A stretch of DNA of 64,000 bases from Limnanthes douglasii subsp. nivea (GCA_036936605.1 JAUPFV010000004.1:180686807-180750806); one strand, 5' to 3'. Positions 12,180-24,381 are shown, counted from the stretch's first letter. A program made the numbers and translations. Notes: a model not told the origin generated them from the letters alone.

Positions 12180-12772
12180 ATCTAAGGATACCCCTCAGAA
12201 TAAGAAATTATTTCTAAAGAACCTACACTAATACCCCTCAGATATTTTGAACATGTGATTTGGTACAACATGAGAATCTGTTTGCAAAAAAACTTTCTTA
12301 GCTCCACAGATGCTTGCAAGCCTTAATCCAGCTAATGTTGTCTTGTATTGTGCTTCGTTATTCAATGCACTAAATCTGAACTAAATGGCTTGGTACATAG
12401 CTTCCCCAGATGAAGCGATCAAATGGACTATCGTGCTTGATTATAAAAATCTAAAGGCTCTATTTCAACAATACATTCATATGTTGCTGGTAATGAACTT
12501 ATATCATTGCATTCCTTGTTAGAGTGGTCCATATGGAATTCGATGAAACAATCTGCTAAATCTTGGGCCTTGATAGTTGTTCGAGGAGTAAAGTCAATGT
12601 TATAGTCCCCTAATTTCATGGACCATTTTTTCATTCTTCCAGAAACTTCTGGTTTTCGTATTAAAATTTTCAATGGAAATGACGTTCTTACAATAATAGT
12701 ATGAGCTTGAAAGTAAGGGCGCATCTTTCTAGCAGTTACAACCAAAGCTAAACCCAATTTTTCTAGCTTCAA
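12180..12772 (-). pseudogene. E0 RT connection / RNase H remnant
   Basis: KLGLALVVTARKMRPYFQAH, TSFPLKILIRKPEVSGRMKK and AQDLADCFIEFH align with the RT-RNase H connection of E2 (LVTAARKMRPYFQAHHIVVR, QALADFLVEFH). Further left, pieces of the RNase H fold lie in broken frames down to about 12250, including a relic of the NNEAEYE box. Confidence 0.75.
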
Positions 12773-13146
12773 GTATCGTTTTTTAAGGCAATCAAACCTT
12801 TGCTCACATAATATACTGGTTGTGGATATCCATCTACTTCCGTTACCAACACAACATTGACATCATAATCCGAAATGACAATATAAAACAATAATTATTT
12901 ACCTATAAGTGGCTTAGATAAAACTTCTGGAGATGATAAAAATTCTTTAAGTTTTAAGAACGCTACCTCACACTCTAGTGTTCATAAAAATTCCTCTAAC
13001 TGGCTCAACACTTGGAAGAATTGTGCACATTTATCTGAAGATCTAGATATAAATCTAGTTGGAGTCTTCAACCTTCCTATCAATATTTGCACCTCTTTAT
13101 TGACCAAAGATAAGTCATTGTTATCAAAGATTTTGACTGACATGGA

Positions 13147-13608
13147 TTAACTTCTATTTTTACTTACTATGTATCCCAAGAATTTCCCCGACCTAACTCC
13201 GAAGGTATACTTCTCTAGATTTGACTTTAGACAAATGGGTTTCAAATTCGAGAAAATTTCTTCTAAGTCACGTTGATGGTCCTCATCTGCAGAGCTTTTG
13301 ACCAAAATTTCATCTATGTAAACCTGAATATTCCTTTTGATTTGAGTGTCAAAATATTTGTTTACCAGTTTTTGATATGTAGCTCCAATATTTTTAAGGC
13401 CAAAAGGCATGACTCGATGTCAATGCAATCCTCTATCAGTAATAAAAGAAGTAATTTCTTGATATCATTTAAATTTGATTATTCCCTACAAAAATATCCA
13501 TGAAATATAGATGCTTATTACCCGATGTCGAATCAAAAACTGATCAATCCTTGGGGCAGACAACGGATCCTTCAAACATACTTTATTGAGATTGGTAAAA
13601 TTGATACA
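13147..13608 (-). pseudogene. E0 reverse transcriptase remnant
   Basis: MPFGLKNIGATYQKLVNKYF and VYIDEILVKSSADEDHQRDL align with MPFGLKNAGATYQRLVNRTF and VYIDDMLVKSGTDVGHLTDL of E2. The catalytic YIDD is YIDE here, so the second Asp of the metal-binding pair is replaced. The palm continues as FTNLNKVCLKDP up to 13608, where E1 interrupts the gene. The amino-terminal part resumes at 24053-24300. Confidence 0.8.
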
Positions 13609-13901
13609 TGATAAGGAAAGATATTTTACGAGGGCCTAAATGTAATTAGTAAGGACTAGATTGATAAGTTCTACAAATATAAGGCAAGATTAAGTTTATA
13701 TAAGAAATATAGGGACTAAGTTGTAAATATTCACTCATGTAACCGTTTTTGTAACTGATTCACCTGGTCTATTTATAGAGGCTGAGGAGGACAGTTACAC
13801 TTATGAAATAATTAGAAGTGCAATACTACTTTCACTACTGAAAACTCTCTCTGTGAAGATTTTAGTTCTTGATTCTCATAATCCAACTTTATTTCATACC
13901 A
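13609..13901 (+). repeat. E1 5' LTR
   Basis: 293 bp, TG...CA ended. A TATA-like TATTTATAG lies at 13770-13778. The segment is repeated at 23755-24047 with two substitutions. Confidence 0.97.
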
Positions 13902-13904
13902 AAT

Positions 13905-13922
13905 TGGCGCTAGAAGGAGGGG
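13905..13922 (+). other. E1 primer-binding-site region
   Basis: TGGCGCTAGAAGGAGG starts three bases inside the LTR. The TGGCGC head is shared with the E2 and Athila-type primer sites of this window, which matches a tRNA 3' end (...GCGCCA). The rest differs, so the primer tRNA is not identified. Confidence 0.6.
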
Positions 13923-14028
13923 GAGAGGATACCTTGATCAACCGATCAGAAATCGACTCTCGAGTTTTCGTTTTGTGAAGTTTTTCGTTCGAATCTTCGT
14001 ATTTTGTTTGGTTTTTCGCTGATTGAAG

Positions 14029-16460
14029 ATGAATTCAGAAGAAGGTGACAATCCGTCTGTTCGAAAGGCTATGGAAACCTTGAAATCCGATCTGCAAGAG
14101 GCAGGTAAATCGATTCCAACTCAATTAAACCAATTCGATTTCGAGGGAAAAATGAATGAGATGATAAGAAAGGTGGCGGAGCTTGACGAGTTGGTAAAAA
14201 AGAAGGAAAATAGTGATGGTGCTAGACTTAGGTCTAAAGTAGCGAGGGGCGAGCAGGATGATCAGTCAGATCAGTCAATGGAAGATGACGACGTTCAGTA
14301 TGAACAGCGCAAAGCACGTTTTGAGCGAAAAAAGGAGTACAGTGGGATAAAAAGGAAAGAAAAACTCCAGAAGCGACAGTATTTAAATCAAGTGATGAAG
14401 AGGATTCCGAAAATTCGGAGTCAGATGAAACACCGAGGTATGAATATTCTCGAGGCCATTCAAGAGGAGCAGAACGTGAATTCCGGGCAGCTAAGGTGTA
14501 TAAGGAAGGGAGGAAAAAGAAAGATAGGCGAGTATATTCACCTCAGAAATATTCGCCTCGGAAATATTCGCCTCGAAAGTATGAAGGTGAGTCAAGTTTA
14601 TATGCTACTGTGGGGATGAGAAACGAAGACCAGTATGTTCAAGGAGTCGACTGGAGGGACTCACCATTGATCAGGGAGATCAGATCTGTGCCGCTTCCGA
14701 GGCGGTTTGATATTTCCAAAGTTGATAAGTTTGATGGGACTCAAGATCCCGATGACCATATAGAACAATTTAAAAACTACATGACTAATTTCGAAGACGA
14801 CGATAAATTGGTGTGTAGAGCATTCTCTCAGACGTTTAAGGGAACTGCGCTGAAATGGTTCAACAAGATTCCTAAGGAGTAAATTGCAAATTTTAGAGGC
14901 TTCTATACCGCTTTCCGAAGACAGTTTGTGGGAAGCAAAGAAATGAGAGCTAATGGGGATACAATAATACAATGCAAGCAGGTTGTGGGAGAGAAGCTGA
15001 AGGATTATACTAAGAGATTCGTATCAACCAAAGCTGAACTAGATGATTGTGAAGAAAGTGTGGCTATGGCGGCATTTAGACAAGGACTGTTGCCAGGAGA
15101 TTTAGCCGATGAGACTACGAGGCGTAGGGCGTTAACATTTGGAGCTCTCATGGCTCAGGTTGAGGATCAGATTAAGGTCGAAGAATCGACGCGGGTTCGA
15201 GGAGGAGGCAGTACTATTCAGAAAGGGAATGGACAAGCTAACACTTCGAATAATAACTCATCGCGTCCGAAGAATAATCAAAATGTTTCTAACCGAGGAG
15301 CTTCAAGCTCGTATCAAGGGGGATATAACCAGCACAATTCTAATAATCAGCAACAGTTTAGGTCCAGATCGAATGTATGGGTAAGGCCAGATTATTATGC
15401 GGATCTGACTGAAAGTGTGGCTTCGATATATGAGAAAACAAGGGGAACAATAAATTTTAGAAAGCCACCAGCAATCAACAGGCCAAGAGAGGAGCGCAAT
15501 AATAAGTTCTGCAGGTATGATGATGATATTGGCCATGATACAAATGATTGCATTGCTCTAAAGAAGGAGATGCAGATTTTGATAGAAAATGGGAAGTTGC
15601 TGGAATATGTCAGGAAGAATGCTAAAGCTGCAGCTCCGAAAATTGGTAATCCTAATTCTAAGCAGGAAACTGCACTGATGATTTTAGATGTTGCAGGTGA
15701 CGAGTTTGATGTGGCTTCGGAGTATGTCGACCCAGACCCTAGTCGATTATTGTTAATGTCAATAGATGAGCCGATGCGTCAAGGACGTGTTAAGGATTTG
15801 TGTGCCTTCTTTGAATCGCTGATAATATTCGGGGGAGATTCGATGACTAACAACACTAATAATTCGAGGAAGAGGCATATAGTGAATTTAACGCGTCAAA
15901 TAGAAGGAGGATCATCGACGCACCTAAGCAACAAGAAGGATATGCCATTTATAATTTTCGATGGGGATGATTTGAGGGGGATTACTGGGCCACATGAAGA
16001 TGCAGTGGTCATAGGAGCAGAGGTGTGCGGGGTGGAGATTCGACGAGTGTTGATCGATACCGGGAGCTCTGCCAATGTACTCTTCAAGTCAACATATGAT
16101 AGATTAACGACTCCACCTCGAATAGAAAGGTCTGAGAGAACTATCATTGGGTTTACTGGTGCAACGGCAAATGTGATAGGAGAGTTCGAGGGACATATTT
16201 CTTTGGGAAATGGGCCTTTCGAAAAGAAAGTACAAGTGCTTTTTGTAGTGGTGGATTGCCCATCGAGCTACAACGCTATTTTTGGGAGGTCGTGGCTGGC
16301 TAAAATGTATGTTGTAGTCTCTACGGTCCACCAATGTTTGAAGTACGTGATCGAGGATCGGGTCGGTGTAGTTCGAAGTGATCAAAAGGTGGCAAGAGAG
16401 TGTTACGCTGCTGCGTTTAGATTACGAGGCAAAAATAATGATGATCCGATGGAGAATTAG
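14029..16460 (+). pseudogene. gag-pro: E1 gag-protease, one frameshift and one internal stop
   Basis: The start at 14029 (MNSEEGD) is chosen because E2 begins MNSEATL at the same place; a TTG two codons upstream is ignored. After a charged N-terminus the frame shifts by one base in an A-rich stretch at about 14340-14365. It then continues through the gag core PLPRRFDISKVDKFDGTQDP to a TAA at 14880-14882, beyond which the same frame is open to 16460. A zinc-knuckle-like CRYDDDIGHDTNDC (about 15511-15552) has Asp where E2 has His. The aspartic protease site is VLIDTGSSANVLF, followed by FGRSWLAKM. Gag would form the particle and protease would process the polyprotein. Confidence 0.9.
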
Positions 16461-19400
16461 CAGTTTGGGGGGTTGTCTTCTGGTGGCACAGATGATGGAA
16501 TTGATGATCTGAGGTCAACCCCGAGTTCTGTGGTGGTAAATGAGGAAATAGAAGAATATGTTTTCAGTAATGGCAGGGTACTTCGAATCGGGACTCTGTT
16601 ATCTTTATCAATGCGAGAAAAATTGTTGAAATTTTTGTCTGAGAATTTGGATGTATTTTCTTGGAGGTCCGAAGACGTAGTGGGAGTCCCAAGTGATATC
16701 ATATGTCATAGCTTGGCGGTGGATCCGAAGATCAAACCGATAATTCAAAAAAGAAGAGCTTTTTCGTTGGAAAAATCCGAAGCCATAGTTGCTGAGGTGG
16801 ATCGACTATATAAGATGAGGCATATTAGAGAAGCCAATTATCCGAGGTGGACGGCTAATCCTGTGGTGGTGAAAAAGAAGAACGGAAAATGGCGAATGTG
16901 CGTAGACTTCACAGATTTGAATAGAGCCTGTCCAAAAGATCCTTTTCCAGTGCCTCGAATCGATCAGTTAGTGGATTCCACTTCGGGAAATAAAATCTTA
17001 ACATTTATGGATGCATTTTCGGGGTATAATCAGATTCGAATGAATCCAGATGATGAAGAAAGCACGACTTTTATCACTGACAGAGGTTTGCACTGCTATA
17101 GAGTGATGCCGTTCAGATTAAAAAATGCTGGGTCAACATATCAGAGGCTGATGAATAAGGCGTTTGCTTCACAAATAGGGAGAAATATCGAAGTGTACAT
17201 CGATGATATGCTTGTTAAAAGAAAAAGTGATGATGAACACATTGATGATTTGGAAGAGACGTTTTTGAATCTCAGAGCCATACAATTGAAGTTGAACCCA
17301 GAAAAATGTACATTTGGAGTTCGATCTGGCAAGTTTCTGGGGTACATGATTAGTGAAAGAGGAATCGAAGTGGATCCAGAACAATTGAAGGCTCTGATAT
17401 CGATGTCTTCACCTCGGAATATCAAAGAAGTGCAAATGTTGACGGGCAGGTTAGCAGCTTTGAACAGATTCATTTCTCGTTTTTCAGATAAGTGCTTCCC
17501 TTTTTTCCAGGTGCTGCGTAGACCTAATAATTTTGAGTGGACTTCGGATTGTGAAGAAGCTTTTATGAAGATAAAAAATCTTTTGTCCTCTCCTGAAATA
17601 TTGTCAAAGCCTCGAAAGGATGAGCAGTTATTTTTGTATATAGCAGTATCAGATTATGCAGTGAGTGCAGTTCTGGTCAGTGAAGAAACGAGAATTTCGA
17701 AGCCTGTCTACTATGTCAGCAAAAGTTTGGTTGATGCTGAGAAACGCTATTTGAAGCTCGAAAAATTGGCACTGTGTATAGTAGTGGCAGAAAGAAAATG
17801 CGCCCTTATTTCCAGGCACATACGATTGTGGTTCGAACTTCATATCCATTAAAAAATGTGTTGCAAAAGCCAGACATCTCAGGAAGGATGACTAAGTGGT
17901 CTGTAGAATTATGAGATTTTGATGTGTTATTCTCTCATCGAACAGCTATCAAAGCTCAAGCCTTAGCAGATTTCTTGGTTGAGTTTCACTCAAGCAGATC
18001 CGAAGAGAAAGATGGCGAAAAGGTGAACGTGAATCCGACGTGGACGATACGAACTGATGGGGGATCCAGTAATAAAGGGTCGAGTGCAGGAGTTGAATTG
18101 GTAGCACCAACAGGGGAATTTATGTTTCAAGCTATAAAATTTGGATTTCATGCTTCGAACAACGAAGCTGAATACGAAGCTGTGCTAGCAGGATTACGGT
18201 TAGCAAAGATTTGTGGAGCAATATTTGTGCGCTTGGAAACGGATTCGCAGTTGGTAGTTAACCATGTTAAAGGAGTATCAGAAGCTAAAAAGGAACGTTT
18301 GGTTTTGTACTTACAAGAGCTACGAGGAATGATGGCACAATTTGAAAATGTCGAAGTGGAGCATATTCGAAGAGGTAGCAACACAATGGCTGATTCTTTG
18401 GCAACAATGGCTTACTCTGAAGAATATCCATGGATCATGACACAACCATCGCCTTCAATTATATCGAATTCTGAGCAGTGTGAAGTTGTTAATGAGGTGG
18501 TAAATGATCCGATGTGCACTCGAGGAGATTGGAGGTTTGACTTGTTAAACTTTATTTCGAAGGGAATATTACCTCTTGATAAACACTTGCTCAAGAAAAT
18601 AAAGTATAAAGCTCTTGGCTATGTGGTATTGGATGGGGTATTGTACAAAAGGTCTGCGTCGAAACCTTTGCTACGATGTTTAAGCAAGCAAGAATCTCAA
18701 AATATTCTATCCGAACTGCATGATGGGGATGGATCAGCCCATTGTGGATTCAAAGCTTTAACGCATAGGGTATTGTTGGCAGGGTATTATTGGCCAACCA
18801 TTTTGCAAGATGCCAAGTTTTTAGTTCGAAGCTGTGATACTTGCCAAAGGTATGCAAATTTAATACACAAACCAGCAGTTCCCCTAATGACAATTTCAGA
18901 GGCGGTTCCTTTCGACAGGTGGGGGATTGATTTAGTAGGACCATTACCTATGGATTCTGGTGGAAGACAGATGATTATTGTTGCGGTTGATTATTTTTTG
19001 AAGTGGGCAGAAGCAGAACCCTTAGCTGGGACAAAAGCTAAGGATGTAATCAAGTTTATTCAAAGTAACATCTGCTACCGTTTTGGAGTTCCTCGAAAAA
19101 TAACAACATACAATGGTCCTCAATTTAATAACAAGGAAATGGACTCTTTTTGCTCTTCGAAAGGGATACATCAATGCTTTTCTACTCCCTTCCACCCCCA
19201 AGCAAATGGACAAATGGAAGTTATAAATAGATCTATTTTAGATGGCTTGAAGAAAAATTTGGCAGGAGCAGCAGGGAAATGGCCAAATTATCTTCAAGAG
19301 GTGTTATGGGCATATAGAACAACCCCAAGAGAGGCTACGAAGGAGACTCCTTTTTCTTTGGTATATGGAATGGATGTTGTGTGCCCTGCTGAATCTACAT

Positions 19401-19765
19401 TGCCTTCTTATAGATTACTACGATATTCCGATGTGGATAATGATCAAGCTAGAAGGGTTGAGCTTGATTTGTTAGAGGAAAAAAGGGTCAAAGCACATTT
19501 GAATGTGGTCCATTATCAAACATTAATGAGAAGCAGGTACGATGCTAAAGTTAAGAGGGGAGAATTTAAAATTGGCGATCGAGTGTTACGAAAAGTATTC
19601 CTTCATACTAGGGACAAGCACCTCGGAAAATTGGCTCCGAATTAGGAAGGTCCTTACGAAGTTAAAATGAAGGTCAAGCCAGGTTCCTACAGGTTGTCTG
19701 ATCGAGAGGGGAGGATGCTCAAGCATCCTTGGAATATAGAGCATTTAAAATTGTACTGTGAGTAA
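16461..19765 (+). pseudogene. pol: E1 pol (RT, RNase H, integrase), broken
   Basis: The frame continues that of gag-protease after TAG at 16458-16460. RT: KKKNGKWRMCVDFTDLNRAC, MPFRLKNAGSTYQRL and catalytic YIDDMLV. Breaks: a one-base loss near 17794 (AAAGAAAATG), TGA at 17912-17914 in the RT-RNase H connection, and TAG at 19643-19645 (Trp in E2). RNase H residues are visible in RTDGGSSNKG, NNEAEYEAVLAG, ETDSQLVV and MADSLAT. Integrase has the HHCC region (ending CDTCQRY), DRWGIDLVG and QMEVINRS, but DNGPQF reads YNGPQF (codon 19109-19111), losing the second catalytic Asp. The natural end is TAA at 19763-19765. Confidence 0.92.
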
Positions 19766-20001
19766 AACCAAACTTCGAATTTTTGTAAAACAGACATACT
19801 TTTTCCTTATATGTTGGCCCAGAAAGGTTTTAACGAGGTGTCTGGTTAATATTGAATTTTTTAATAAAATTTCTTTTGGCCATTGGTTGTTTATTAATGG
19901 GTGATTTATTATTTTGGTGACTTGGCAAAGATTGATCATCTTTGGAAGTTAACCAAGAATAATTTTCCGAAGCAATAGCTTTGAAGAAACAACCAAATTT
20001 T

Positions 20002-20205
20002 CGAGGTGCCACGTCTTATGAGTGCATCTATTTTTCGAGGTGCCACGTTTTATGAGTGCATCTATTTTTCGAGGTGCCACGTCTTATGAGTGCATCTATT
20101 TTTCGAGGTGCCACGTCTTATGAGTGCATCTATTTTTCGAGGTGCCACGTCTTATGAGTGCATCTATTTTTCGAGGTGCCACGTCTTATAAGTGCATCTA
20201 TTTTT
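20002..20205 (+). repeat. 34-bp tandem repeat, six copies, inside E1
   Basis: Units starting at 20002, 20036, 20070, 20104, 20138 and 20172 read CGAGGTGCCACGTCTTATGA followed by GTGCATCTATTTTT. Only single-base differences occur (T for C in copy 2, A for G in copy 6). The array lies between the pol stop and the 3' end of the antisense gene. Confidence 0.97.
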
Positions 20206-20354
20206 CTTAACGACAAGTTTAAATAAGCACACCAGAATTTAAAAATATTAGAAGTTGCTTGTTCGTCGAATAAAACATGAGGCTTACAAAAGGGATAAAA
20301 CTACTTAGCCAAATACACAAAAACAAACATGACATGTCTAGTCTATTAGGCGTC

Positions 20355-23175
20355 TTATTCTTCTTCTTCTTCCGATGACCCTTCTGAAGCATCTTCTTCT
20401 TCTGAGGAGCTTGGTGGCACCTCGAATGCTTCCCTTGGGCGACTTTCTTCAGGAACTTGTTTCCAAAGATCTGATAAATCCAGCCTTGGACAGGCAGCAT
20501 GAACTTCTCGAAGAAGTTGAATAGCTGTATCAATTTGAGCTTTCTTGATACCTTCAAGCATTAAAGAACCAACGGCGGCTTCGGCCTTTTTGACGGCAAC
20601 ATTCTTTTCTTCCTCGAATCCTGTTCGAAGCGTAGTCAACTGAGTTTGGAAACTCTCCAGCTTCTCCTGAGTTTCTTTAACAAGTTTCTCAGCATCGGAG
20701 GATTTTTTCTTTGCCTCGGAGATAGCAGTGGAATGTTGAGAATTTAGGTCTTCAAGAGCTAGTCGATGAGAAGTCTCCAGAGCTTCGACTTTTTCTTTGT
20801 GCTCTTTAAGAAGTTTTTCTCTCTCAGCTTCGAATTTCTGAAGTGCCTCAATTTTCGAAGTCTTTTCAGACTCTGTTTCTTTTTTTCTCTTGATCAATTT
20901 TTGTGCAAGAAGCTCCAATTGTGCGTGTGAATTTTTTACTTCTTCACATAATTTATTGGCTGCAGCACTTAAATTATCAAAAGGACGAAGGATCGAAGCT
21001 ACCTCATCGGATTTGTCTGAATTAGGAAAGATTGTTGGTTGGTGATGAACATGAACGATGGCGTTAGATGTCGAGGCCATAGCAACCCCAGTAGAAGTTG
21101 ATGAAATAAAATTGGTGGGTGGGGAGCCATTGCCAGTAAATGCAAAATCCCCTCTTGAATTGAAGTCTTCGAGGTTAAGGTAATCGTCTACTTGATTATC
21201 TCTTAGTGTCAGCCCTCCATCAGGATTTTCTTCAATAAAAGTTTTCCCGTGTACCTCGGAAGCTAGTACTTCCTCTAGTATATCAGCCTCGTTCTTTTTC
21301 TTGGGTGTGCTAGACTTGTTCTTTTTCTTCTTTGGAGAATTGTCTTTTTTCTTTTTCAGAACAGGTTCGTCTTCTTTGGATATGGGGGGAAGCTGAGATG
21401 CAGATGCTTTTCGCTTTCCTACAGTCTTCGAAGGATTGGAAGGCTTAGCCTTGATTGTTTTGGGTTTTTTGAGGGTTTGTTTTCCCTTCTTTTTCAATGG
21501 TAGGTGGCTTTCACTTCGATTCCGGGTGGGAAGATAACATTTCCCATCTGGAGAAAGTATCATCTGAACTGCTAGGATAGGATCCGGGGGGATCATCGGA
21601 TCCTGAGGGAAGTCAGCCCCTAAAGATATACGCCAGAGATGGCTGTTGACGAAATTGATCGGCTCAAAGGCTGAGTGAAAACCATTGCCCCAAGATTTTT
21701 CTGCCCACTCAGCCATTTGCTGGAAGATGACCTTGGCTTCTTTTCGACGACTCTTAAATCGCCTCGGAATTTCTAAAAAAAAGGGGAGATAAACAGTTAG
21801 ATAAATAAACTTAATTAATTTGGTTAAGTAAAAAAAAGGGGGGGAGGTGTTACTTACTGCTATCTCTCCAAGTAAGGGTGAGTTTTGAGGGATTGGCATC
21901 AGAAATCTCTTTGCCGTTTTCCCAAGCTCCTGATAAGAAAACGAATCTTTGTTTCCAGAACTTGTCAGCTTCGAGGAGGTCGTCGACAATTTTTAAATCA
22001 TCCTCTAGAGTTAGGTAATAAAATGGCAAAACTGGGCCATTCGAAACTTTGGTTACTGAGATGAAGTCCTCGATTTCGAGGGGAATGCCTCCAAGCCTCG
22101 ATACCATGATTGCTGAGAATAAAGTGAAAAGCTGGTTGGGAGTGACTTGTGTTGGACACAATCTATGGATTTCGAAGTACCTCACTATCATCGGATTAAG
22201 GGGAAACCGAAGTCCCCAGTTGAAGAGCTCAGGGTAGACTACCAACTCATCTTTCTGATAGTTTAGAGGTGTCTCTCCTTCTACTGGTAGTCGAAGAGTC
22301 ATATTATCGGTTAATCCCCATAGTTTTTTGAGCATCTCTTTCTCTGACTCGAGGTAGTAAGTGTAGGATACATTCTTTAAGGCAAGAATGTACCGAGGAG
22401 AAAGGAGTTTAAGATTTTCTTGAACCAAGGCAGCAACGTCCTCGGGGAGTGTAATGAGAGGTTTCTTCCCTCGAATCTTTTTTGGAGGAACCACACTGTC
22501 AGCCTCGGAATCCTCTTCGGCATCAGATTCAGTAGCTTCAGAATCGTCTTTGTTGTTATCTTCATCAGTGACTTCGTTAGAGCGACTTCGGATTTGAGTT
22601 TCTGCTTGAGTCACAAGAATTGGTTGACTACTTTCTGGTGTAGTGTCAACCACTTCTTGTGGGGGAGGAGAAGAGGTTTCTGCTTCTTCACCCATTGCTA
22701 GAAAGGGTGATTTTTTGGCACGTTTAACTTTGATAGCCTCGAATTGAGGAGGGAGTGAATTGGGTTGAAGATTTTTAGTCGCTTCAAATTGAAGGACAGG
22801 CGATTTGGGTCGTGGTTTTTTATAAGTTGGTGGTTTGTCTAAAGTAACAACTTTAGATTTTCGATGAGGTCTTAGCAATGGAGAAGTAGGTTGATTTCGA
22901 GGAGGAAAACTTTCTTGATTAGTTTCTGGTTTTGAAGCTAAGGGTGAAGACGAAGTGGCAAGGTTAGGGTCGAAGTTACCATATTTAAAAGTGGTAGAAG
23001 AAGAATGAGGACCGTTGTAGATCAACCCAGCAGCCTTGTATTCTTTAGCTCTTTGTGAAATACAAAGATAATCGTAGGCACCGAATACTTGGTTACTAGA
23101 ACCAGGAAAGAGAGGTTTCTTTGATTTTACTGGTTTTCTGGGTTTAGATCTTTTGTATTTAGGATATCTTCTCAT
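20355..23175 (-). CDS. E1 antisense spliced ORF (aORF), Transposase_28-like domain plus coiled coil
   Basis: Two exons on the strand opposite to gag-pol: 23175-21858 and 21772-20355. The 85-bp intron has a GTAAGT donor and a T-tract TTTTTTTTAG acceptor. Joining restores one 911-residue frame (phase 1). The N-terminus is basic (RRYPKYKRSKPRKPVKSKK), suggesting nuclear targeting. A conserved KSPFLAMGEE box lies at 155-163. The conserved domain is at about 245-425 with core LFNWGLRFPLNPMIVRYF, resembling the family Pfam calls putative gypsy-type transposon (PF04195, from memory). After the junction come a second Lys-rich cluster, a coiled coil of about 120 residues, the motif CPRLDLSDLWKQVPEESRP and an acidic tail ending EEEEE. 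Function is unknown. E2 carries a diverged homologue with the same intron. Confidence 0.88.
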
Positions 23176-23347
23176 ACAATGGGTATTGATCTGAGAGGTT
23201 GCTTTGGTGGATGAAAAAGATGAAGTGATTTAAAGGTTTATGAAGAACAGGTTGAAGATGGCTTGAAGAATAGGATGAAGATGAAGAACATGTTGAAGAT
23301 GGTTCAAGAAGAGATTTCTCTAAAAAGTTCTTAGTGAATGAAGAGTT

Positions 23348-23360
23348 GGGTATTTATAGG
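23348..23360 (-). promoter_or_regulatory. TATA box of the E1 antisense gene
   Basis: On the minus strand this reads CCTATAAATACCC, 173 bp upstream of the aORF ATG. The identical 13 bp occur at 44672-44684, 113 bp upstream of the E2 aORF. Position, orientation and conservation in otherwise diverged flanks suggest the core promoter for antisense transcription (inference). Confidence 0.7.
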
Positions 23361-23754
23361 TTAAAGGAGTGACGTTGAGAATATGGAGAAGCAAAACCAG
23401 TGAGTTGCTCTCATTGGGTGGAATGTGAAACGAAAAGAAAACGTGTAGTGTCATAGGTCTACTATCAAAGGTCTAATCAATCTATCAAGTAGGGATCAGG
23501 GATTTCGAAGTATCAGCAAAATTATGTTTCTAGTAATAATATTCGAAGTAAAGGCGAGGCTGTACTTCAAGTTAATAAGTTCGAAGCGATTGGAAAATCT
23601 GTTTGCACTTATTAATAAATTCGAAGAGAAGTCACAGATCATTGAGTTCAACCATAATGAAGAGATAAAGTGAATAAAGTTGTATTTATTCGAGGTAAAG
23701 TTCGAAGAGCGAATAGTTCTTATAAATTGTTTGTATAAGAACTAGGGGGGCTAC

Positions 23755-24047
23755 TGATAAGGAAATATATTTTACGAGGGCCTAAATGTAATTAGTAAGG
23801 ACTAGATTGATAAGTTCTACAAATATAAGGCAAGATTAAGTTTATATAAGAAATATAGGGACTAAGTTGTAAATATTCACTCATGTAACCATTTTTGTAA
23901 CTGATTCACCTGGTCTATTTATAGAGGCTGAGGAGGACAGTTACACTTATGAAATAATTAGAAGTGCAATACTACTTTCACTACTGAAAACTCTCTCTGT
24001 GAAGATTTTAGTTCTTGATTCTCATAATCCAACTTTATTTCATACCA
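23755..24047 (+). repeat. E1 3' LTR
   Basis: 293 bp, same ends as the 5' copy. It is preceded by the purine-rich AACTAGGGGGGCTAC, the likely plus-strand primer, and followed by target duplication ATACA. Confidence 0.97.
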
Positions 24048-24381
24048 ATACACATCCTTAATTTTTTGTTTTTGTTCTTTACAAGAACACGATTCGCAGT
24101 CCATAATAGATAATGTGCTTCTCATATATGTCCTACCTTAGATAACCGATCTACTTCTTCTACTATTTCCTTAGACTTTTCTATTGAAAAATTCCTTCGC
24201 TTTTGAATAATAAGTATGATTTTTAGGTTAACCGCCAAGCTATTGAAAATCACCTCGGAGAGAACCCCCACAACATCTTCAGTTTTCCAAACAAAAACCT
24301 CAAAAGTTTTTTACAAGTATCTTAATAATTAATAACGTAAAGTTGGTGATATCAATCTGAGGTTGGCCACCTTAACTACTA

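Larger units (their letters stand above)
13609..24047 (+). mobile_element. Tat-type Ty3/Gypsy retrotransposon E1, with antisense gene
   Basis: A complete 10.4-kb element flanked by 5-bp duplications ATACA (13604-13608 and 24048-24052). LTRs of 293 bp (TGATAAGG...CATACCA) differ at two positions, 13620/23766 and 13745/23891. Order: LTR, primer site, gag-protease, RT-RNase H-integrase, six-copy 34-bp tandem repeat, antisense spliced gene, purine tract (AGGGGGGCTAC), LTR. The sense genes carry frameshifts and stops, so it is non-autonomous now. The two LTR differences indicate a fairly recent insertion, younger than its host element E0 and older than E2. Confidence 0.95.

Noticed and set aside
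13960..14000. tRNA-like TTCGAATC string near 13989
   Set aside because: No cloverleaf arms around it; it belongs to the E1 leader.
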